Part shown: positions 57,664 through 64,000 of the stretch, in pieces
Numbering within the stretch: the stretch's first letter is position 1
Layout: each line of letters begins with the position of its first letter
Assembly (NCBI GenBank): GCA_030549495.1
Contig: JAUIRK010000113.1
Span: 139,501 to 203,500 of the forward strand
Source: Nectonema munidae
Taxonomy: Eukaryota > Nematomorpha > Nectonematoida > Nectonematidae
Length of the DNA: 64,000 nt
Reading direction: 5' to 3'
Notes under the pieces: model-generated
What the model was told of the DNA's origin: nothing
The model's database searches: none
Seen by the model: only the letters and a program-made list of their open reading frames with translations
Position numbers and translations under genes: made by a program

Positions 57664-57840
57664 GGGGGCGTGCGTGAGTAAGGTTGGTTAGATACCGGGC
57701 TTCGATAATAATTCAAGGTCTTAGGTTCGATCCCGCATCAAGCCTACTTTCCTCATAGTTCGATACAAGCGGCACAATTGTGCCTTCTCGATGAAAACAC
57801 CCTAGGTACCTTTGCCTTTTAGAAGATGAAAATATGCTGT
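57664..57840 (+). repeat. tRNA-derived SINE (family 2)
   Basis: GGGGGCGTGCGTGAGTAAGG, TTAGGTTCGATCCCGCATCA, then GCCTACTTTCCTCATAGTTC and AAGCGGCACAATTGTGCCTT. With the reversed copy at 56330-56543 it forms an inverted pair about 1.1 kb apart. Confidence 0.8.
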
Positions 57841-58329
57841 TCTCTACTGTTCTATCTCTCATGAAATTCAATACATACAACACACACTTTGCCCCGCTCT
57901 ATAACAAAATTCTTTCTTATAAATATATACTTGTTCTTAACGTTTAATTCAAATAAAAAGAAAAACTCCGTTGTTTTAAAATTGGAAAAATTTTTAATAA
58001 AAATAATTACTCTAAGTTTACTTATCAAGTATCACTTTTTTAATATTTAAAAAGTTATCGCTTAATTCGAAAAATCCTTAAACACAAGGATAAAAAATCA
58101 CTATAGATCTGTTTAAATTGAAAGAACAGATTGGCACAGTATACGATGATTTAACTCTCTCCATACAAACCCATTGCAAATGTATGCTTGCTTAGTTTAA
58201 AAGTATTGGAGTGAACATATATTCAAGAATGTTAAAAAAACAGTACTGAATCTTTGAAAGATTCAAAACTAAAATATGTTTTTCATATAATTCACACATT
58301 GTTTACTTTTTATTTCGTTTCGTCCGTAG

Positions 58330-58422
58330 GAATATCTGTGATTGAAGCATGGGTTTTGAGGGAGAAGAAAGCTTTCAAACTCAAAATAGTATCACTGAGA
58401 AAAAAGAAGGCATATCAACCAA
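58330..58422 (+). CDS. Isolated exon candidate of an unknown gene
   Basis: Bounded by TTTCGTCCGTAG and GTAAGT. Only one frame is open across it, giving ISVIEAWVLREKKAFKLKIV then SLRKKKAYQP, with phase 1 at both ends, 93 bases. Composition is more coding-like than its flanks. No partner exon and no family were recognised. It could belong to a + strand gene nested near the cyclase, or be chance. Confidence 0.35.
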
Positions 58423-58429
58423 GTAAGTT

Positions 58430-59800
58430 AGTAAATTGTGAAAATAGGGTAACAAATAGAATTAGTAAAAATTAGAAATTTAGTTCTATAATAAAATAAT
58501 CAAAGATTTTACAATCAGTTATCAATCAATTATAAACATTACTTATTATAAATGCTTAACGTATTAAAATATGTGTCGGTTTTTTACCAAGTATCTCTAA
58601 ACTGTGATGTTAGGAAAAAATATAATTGGCATATCAAGTATATAGATAAAATCAAGGGATATAAGTTATAATTAATTAAACTAAATTATAATTAAAGTAA
58701 CTTAATTTATTAAAGATTTAATTTATTAATTAAATTAGATTAATATTAATAAAGTTATAATTAAAAAATGGAAAAAAAATTAATTAGCTTTAGTTAGCAT
58801 TGTTAATTAAGTGATCTTATTTATAAATCAAATTATTAATTTTAATTAATAATAATTAGTAAATGAAACGAATCCTTTTTCTCTTTAAGAGAATAAAAGA
58901 AAGTTAAAAGGTCTTTTTCGCTATTTAGATTTTTTAGTATTGAAAGAAGTTTCTTTCATATTTTACCTCCTTGATTTTTTTCTAATTTTTGTCTCACATG
59001 GTGAATATCGAGTGCAATCACATTTTTTGTTCATTTATTAATATTTTGATTTTAAAGACAGTAATGGTAGGTAATTGTAAGCTTTTTTTCAAAAAAAAAT
59101 CCATAAATGCTGTTGAACTCTAGTTGTATCCATACACAGTTATTTAAATTCTTTAAAATTTATATGAAAGAACATTTCGTAAAAATATGAAATATCAACT
59201 CTGTTTTAGGTGTAATAATTTTTGTAGTAAATATGTATACGTTTCTAAATTAGAGTATACGATGAGATAGAATTTTAAAAAAAAAAAACTTTTCGAAATT
59301 AGGTGTAAAAATAAAACTAAACAACGAAAAATTATAATCAAATGTGATGCTTTTGAATATTGTTTAAGAAAATATTCTATTTCTCAAATTTACTTTCTTT
59401 AAATCGTCTAATTAACTGAATAAAAAATAAAAATAACAACATAATATTGTCATGCAATGATTTCCCTGAATTGGAGGAATTTATTCGGAAGGTGAAAACA
59501 TTAAAAAAATCTCTTCATTATGTTTGATTGCGTTATTATTTCGTTTCGATTTTTTTTCAAAATTTTGATACATTTTTTAAATATCGAATTTTTTATTCAG
59601 ATTCGATTTTACGGTAGGAACTCATGTGGAGTTTAAAAATAAGAAATTTCTTTTCAAAGCGTAACGTAGTCCATCACTGGTTAATTAAGGAAGCTCGTTT
59701 GTAATATGATTATTTAGTTTGGTATTTAATATGATATTATTTTTTATGTTAGAACAACAAAATTTTAGTAAAACTCAATTCAATGTTTTCATCAACCAAG
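58430..59800. other. AT-rich sequence, nothing recognised
   Basis: Dominated by TTAATTA-type low-complexity sequence near 58660-58860 and long A and T runs. No exon or element end was found. Confidence 0.5.
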
Positions 59801-59807
59801 CGGCATT

Positions 59808-59942
59808 AACCCATTGAGTACCATAGAAATCAGACGATATCTAAAAAAACACAGACGATTTATATTCAAAGTCATTGAAAAAAGCAGACTAAGATGAAAT
59901 TACTTATGTTCCCAAATGGGAGCATTGGGACTTAATGGGTTA
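59808..59942. repeat. Short MITE, copy 2 (TTAA-flanked, piggyBac-like)
   Basis: Ends TTAACCCATTGAGTACC and GGGACTTAATGGGTTAA. TTAA at both outer edges and CCC/GGG starts suit a piggyBac-type MITE. The core (CAGACGATATCTAAAAAAAC, GATTTATATTCAAAGTCATT) matches 3190-3319. Confidence 0.75.
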
Positions 59943-60375
59943 ATAACAAGGAAGCAATATTAGAATTAGAAATTACTAAACGTATACAATAAAATTTATA
60001 GTAAATTATACATATAATATAATATGAAAAGAGAAAATGGAAGTATTCATCATGAGAAATGCAATTGAAAAGGAGATGCTGAAAAAACAGAGTGAAAAAA
60101 ACTTCTATTAGTGGAAAGTAGAAGATTGATGCGAGAAATGGTTAGAGATGTATGTTTTCATTCAACACAAGTTATGGTCAATACCTAGAGCAAGGGATTG
60201 AACTAGATGATTTTAATTGGCAAAATGTAGGTGATTATGTTATATATTTGGTTCTTTTTGTAATGGCTTAAGAGCAAGAAAATGGGAAATATAGTGTATT
60301 ATATATAGTGTTATATAGATATACCAATATGTAAATAGGGTTTAAAATGAAATAAAATTAAAAAAAATAACAAAA

Positions 60376-60381
60376 TTTATT
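60376..60381 (-). terminator. Polyadenylation signal candidate, cyclase gene
   Basis: AATAAA on the - strand, about 70 bases beyond the stop codon. Confidence 0.45.
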
Positions 60382-60448
60382 GATAATTTTAGATGATTTT
60401 CTGAATTTTACGCCATTTTTTAGATCTGCTTCCATAAGAAAACTTTTT

Positions 60449-60523
60449 TTAAATATTATTCAAAGGTGAAATTGCATCATTTTTTATGCCATTCAACCAA
60501 TATGTCGTGCATTTGCCTTTACC
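60449..60523 (-). CDS. Guanylate cyclase, terminal exon
   Basis: Acceptor TTCTCTTTTTAG|GGT; encodes GKGKCTTYWLNGIKNDAISP LNNI and TAA. Phase 0 at the start, matching the previous exon. Confidence 0.85.
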   Translation of the reverse strand, partial: GKGKCTTYWLNGIKNDAISPLNNI

Positions 60524-62429
60524 CTAAAAAGAGAAAAAAATAAAATAAAAAAGAGCATTGTAAAAGATCCTTATTTTGAAGGATTTTATTTTTCCACGAA
60601 AACTATACCAGAATTTTGGAAGTTCTAGACCCCAAAAATGGAAATTAGGGCCTAAGTTAATCACAAACATGAATATTTTTTCTAATAAATGTATAAATTA
60701 AGTTAATCACAGACATGAATATTTTTTCTAATAACTTACTGCAACTAATTAGGGAAATAAATCTTAATTAACTTTTATGCATCAAGGTCCTAGAAATCGG
60801 TATAAATTATAAATGGATAAGTCATATGAAGAAATAAAAAAAATAATAAAAAATAGGCTGAAAGTTGTAGTATGAAATGATTTAATGTTCAATTCATGCA
60901 TAAGGCATATTTTAAAGAAATATGCCCTGATCAGGGTTTGAACCTAAATTAGTCCATCCAATGATGCAAATCAGAGTTCAGCAAGCTAATATCTTATGTG
61001 TTTTTTGTTTTTAATAAATCTAATATTAAATCTAGAATTTTTTAGCTTTAGTTCTGGGCATGGCATCCAATGGAAAAATAATCTTCCATACCTGGACTGA
61101 TAATAGGAATGGGAAAGTTCCTGAATCGAACCCAGACCAACTGTATCAAAAACCTACACTCCCACCACTACGCCATTTGATTAAAGTATTCAACTCGTAT
61201 AATTCCAATTTTTAAATTTGAGTTCATTAAATCTTATTCTTAACCTCTGTGATTTTTAAAAAAAAATTTATATCTGGTAAAAGTTTTTTAAAAATTTCAA
61301 AGATACATTTTGTAATTATTTGTTGTCTGCTCTCTTAACACTTATCGGGTTTAATAGACTGCAAAAAGAAGTCATCCTTCGTGCGTACTTTAGTAAATTT
61401 TTTTTATCAAAGTTCATCAATTTCACAGTACAGCACTTTCAAATATAGTGGAACCTCGAACATTCGAATTTTGCGTATCAAAACAACTGACGTGTCCACC
61501 TAAAGAAAGAAAGAAGTTTTTGGGTATCCGGACAATTTCCTTGTCTCCGAACCTGCTCGGATACTTGAGGCTCTAAAAGAGCACACAAACTTTCTATCAA
61601 AACAAGAAGTTGTCTATAACGATCAGCTATATTTCTTTCCAGTCAATCCTCGTTTCGTTTATTCAATGTTGATTAAGAGATCATTTGATACAGAAAAACG
61701 CGTTTTCATGGTTCCGTTATAGGTGGTTTCTAACTACTGAGTGTATAATCGAATACCATTCTTCGGTAAGTGTTCTTGTTCAAGACAACTCAGTTTATCA
61801 ATATTTACTATTGCTCTAATTTACGAAAAAGATGAGTGCTTTTAATTAATTTTTTTTAAAAACAATTTTTTTATCTTTTCTATATTCAAAGATGAAAAGA
61901 TAATGAAATAAAATAAATAAAAAATATGGATAAAGAAATATTTGGCTTAATGAAATCCAATTTAACTAGGATTCACTGCATTTATATTTTAAATGATCTT
62001 TGAGTCATTTAAAGCTAAATTATATAAACGTCACTATTATATTAATTATAAATTTCAAATCTTCATTTTTTAAAGAAACAGATTGTCATTTTTTTGGAAA
62101 CAGATGCCCAATATCGAGTGAATTCTGACATTTTTAAAAGTTTGAGTTGTTGCAATATTGAAAACTTATTTTCATAAAATTTTAATAATTTATCTCCAAA
62201 TTTTGATAAAACAACTGTTTAAGATTTAGATAATTCAGTTTTTGGATTAAGATTACTTTTGAATATAAATTAGGCATAAAACTACGTTTAAAGCTTTCAA
62301 CATATTTTAAAGGATATTAAAAAAATAATAACCTCACCTTCATGTCTATAGTTCCTCTGAGTTCTATGTTAAACATTCCATATCCAAGTAAAATATCGCG
62401 AGTACTTTGGCTGATGTGAATTTTGCAAG
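60449..62429 (-). CDS. Receptor-type guanylate cyclase, last two exons (gene enters from the right)
   Basis: Two phase-matched - strand exons (62429-62338 and 60523-60449) give CKIHISQSTRDILLGYGMFN, IELRGTIDMKGKGKCTTYWL and a short tail to the stop. This is the C-terminal end of the class III guanylate cyclase catalytic domain: the IHxSxxT, FxxExRGxxxxKGKGxxxTYWL pattern typical of membrane-bound (receptor) cyclases, which make cGMP. The KGKGK loop and TYWL end distinguish it from soluble cyclase subunits (usually KGKxxPMxxWFL). Catalytic residues and receptor domains lie upstream, outside the window. The tail after TYWL is only 16 residues. Confidence 0.85.
60905..61005 (-). repeat. tRNA-like repeat head
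   Basis: The - strand carries TAGGTTCAAACCCTGATCAG (B-box-like) and a weak A-box-like GATATTAGCTTGCTGAAC upstream. Too diverged for a working tRNA. It lies in the intron between the two cyclase exons. Confidence 0.4.
61045..61180 (-). repeat. tRNA-derived SINE (family 1)
   Basis: On the - strand: AATGGCGTAGTGGTGGGAGT, GGTCTGGGTTCGATTCAGGA, and GTATGGAAGATTATTTTTCC then ATTGGATGCCATGCCC, in the same order as the copy at 47811. It lies inside the cyclase intron. Confidence 0.75.
62338..62429 (-). CDS. Guanylate cyclase, penultimate exon
   Basis: Acceptor TTTTTTCTCAG, two bases completing a codon, then 30 codons CKIHISQSTRDILLGYGMFN IELRGTIDMK, donor AAG|GTGAGG. The upstream exon with the GDTVNxASRMES block was not found before the window edge. 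Confidence 0.88.
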
Positions 62430-63410
62430 CTGAGAAAAAAATAAAAAATCTTGATTAGAACTTTTATCCAAACATTAAAAGTATAGTATATTTTTTATAT
62501 AAGCTTTAAATTTTGGAAATATTTCAAATCACAATTCAATTAAACTTTGAAAAAATTATAAACCAAAATTGAAGGCGATGAATAAAGATACTTTGAAATT
62601 AAAGGTAGGAAACACTGTATCAAAAACCATAAGTAAATATCGAATTTCAACCAATATTTAAAGCTTTTCTACAATTACTTAATTCTAAAATAATGTTAAG
62701 CTAGATGTTATATAGAAGAAGATCGTATTGTTTGTGAGATACGCAAAAAGATTGTAAAAGCAGCTGAAATGAGAAAGTAAAAGAGGATAAAAGTAGAACA
62801 GTAAAAAGTCACTTGAATAAATGGAATAAAATAATATTTGTACATATGGTTGTTCAATCTATTACGTCATTGTTGCATTCTATTAGTACGTGGGTTTTGC
62901 TTTTGATCTAGCTAGCTACTAACTCACATAAATAAAGGGACTTGATTACAATATTGATTTACATAATGCTTAAATTCGTTGTTACAAAAATGAAAATAAA
63001 TTCTATATATGTAATCAGTAATAATACTAACAATATTTGAAATACTTTTTAAAACTTTTTTTATTCATTTATTGATGTTTAATATTTATCTTCAAGTTTT
63101 AAAGCGTTTTTTCTTTCAAATGACTCAATCTATTTATCAAAGGCAAAATGAAGCAATTGAAAGAAAAAGAAAACCTGCTATTAGTCTAGCACTGAATGGT
63201 AAAGGGAATGCTGCAATGCTTTGAGTTTGTCAAGAACAATTATAGCTACACTTATATAGAAAATGCTTTTATGCCACTGGCCAGGAAGCGAGATCAAAAA
63301 GATATTTTTGTAAAATTAAATGAATAAAATAAAATACAGAATCTATTTCCATATTTTTACACAAAATTTCAAAAAAGACATTTAAAATTGTGTTTTTAAT
63401 CAAGAAATCA
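62430..63410. other. Cyclase intron or upstream sequence, nothing recognised
   Basis: AT-rich sequence with no further cyclase exon visible. I looked for the nucleotide-binding block expected upstream and did not see it. Confidence 0.45.
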
Positions 63411-63419
63411 TGTAAACCA

Positions 63420-63535
63420 GCAATTAGAAGGGGCAAATGAACAAATTCAATGCCGGTCCCAAGCCGGAACATATGGTCACGTTTAGGGGCAGGAATGGAA
63501 TCTGGATGTAAAAAATCGCCAAAACCTTTCATCTT
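63420..63535 (+). mobile_element. LINE 3' tail motif
   Basis: The + strand ATGCCGGTCCCAAGCCGGAA, then CAGGAATGGAATCTGGATGT and AAAAAATCGCCAAA, closely follows a conserved LINE 3' segment (GCCGGTCCCAAGCCCGGATA...CAGGAAGGGCATCCGGCGTA, AAA..GCCAAA) that I recall from RTE-like and related elements. GCCGGTCCCAAGCCGG is a near-palindrome. This explains the 87-residue - strand frame here as a shadow. Confidence 0.45.
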
Positions 63536-63902
63536 ATGATAGATCAGTCATGGAATAAAAATGGATTTGAAAAATAGTAACCGCGTATAAATATGTGAAA
63601 GATGGGGAAAAAGATGAATAAAGAAATAATATGATGACAAACCTTTTTTAAATGTGGAAAACGTAAGAAAGTATACTTTAAAGTTACATGCATTTTGGAA
63701 AAAGGGGAAAAATTTCGAGAAAAGAAAAATTTGTGAGGTTGAAGAAATTCTTTTTAATCATGGAATTATATTAAAAATAAATGTTTTAAAGTATAGACGA
63801 GTTATTTGAATTCCTCCTTCAATCGACGAATACAGCTTGGTATATCTACTACGATGGATAAAGAAATACTACTAGAGAATACTCGTGAACTCACTTTGCT
63901 CG

Positions 63903-64000
63903 TATATACCATTTTCTATTCTATTTTGTCTTTTCCTAATTCCATATGGCATTTTATCAATCCTTTTTGGTATTTTAGAAGGAGAAGATTGAATTAAAAG
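63903..64000. mobile_element. Possible foldback-like element 5, cut by the window edge
   Basis: Starts TATATACCATTTTCTATTCT, continuing TTTTGTCTTTTCCTAATTCC, GGCATTTTATCAATCC and GGTATTTTAG. These are short degenerate units after a TATACCATTTTC start, as in element 3. The other end would lie outside. Confidence 0.4.

Noticed and set aside
63269-63532. - strand frame of 87 residues as an upstream guanylate cyclase exon
   Set aside because: It has no cyclase motif, and the + strand matches a conserved LINE tail instead.
1-64000. An LTR retrotransposon or integrated virus
   Set aside because: No long direct repeats, protease, integrase, capsid or envelope signature was recognised. The reverse transcriptases seen are of LINE or Penelope type.

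Overview
The window is strongly AT-rich animal DNA from an invertebrate. Its genes are split by GT-AG introns from 54 bp to 7.8 kb long, and the introns are packed with transposon debris: LINEs, Penelope-like elements, hAT, Merlin, piggyBac-like MITEs, tRNA-derived SINEs and minisatellites. No bacterial operon, rRNA, intact tRNA or CRISPR array was seen. The species cannot be fixed from the sequence. The mix of elements suits many arthropods and other invertebrates.

Three host genes are supported. (1) An ABCG2-type half-transporter on the + strand, 12225-40570. I resolved ten coding exons whose phases all join, giving 699 residues. (2) The 5' part of a secreted collagen-like gene on the - strand, 51859 down to 45446. 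It has four phase-consistent exons: signal peptide, basic spacer with an R-x-K-R site, then 37 unbroken Gly-X-Y triplets. The remaining exons were not found. (3) The last two exons of a receptor-type guanylate cyclase on the - strand, 62429-62338 and 60523-60449. An isolated + strand exon candidate lies at 58330-58422.

Layout. 0-11.7 kb is intergenic and holds a hAT element with a LINE inside it, a Merlin transposase, a longer hAT copy, a palindromic repeat element, a Penelope RT remnant, a SINE and a hAT MITE with a perfect 8-bp target duplication. 12.2-40.6 kb is the ABCG gene; its introns hold LINEs, Penelope, hAT and piggyBac-like pieces, two foldback-like elements and two inverted copies of one minisatellite. 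40.6-45.4 kb holds long G and C tracts and a LINE. 45.4-51.9 kb is the collagen gene with a MITE and a SINE in its introns. 52-58 kb is repeats. 58-64 kb holds the lone exon and the cyclase tail, and the right edge cuts what looks like another foldback-like element.

The most unusual signal is a dispersed family of long-palindrome elements at 9.39, 16.36, 35.31 and 43.7 kb, and possibly 63.9 kb. They share an outer end close to TATANCATTTTCACTTC, and their arms are built of short tandem units, often containing GTCTTTTTTCA. The architecture recalls Foldback elements. The three host genes show no evident functional link to each other.
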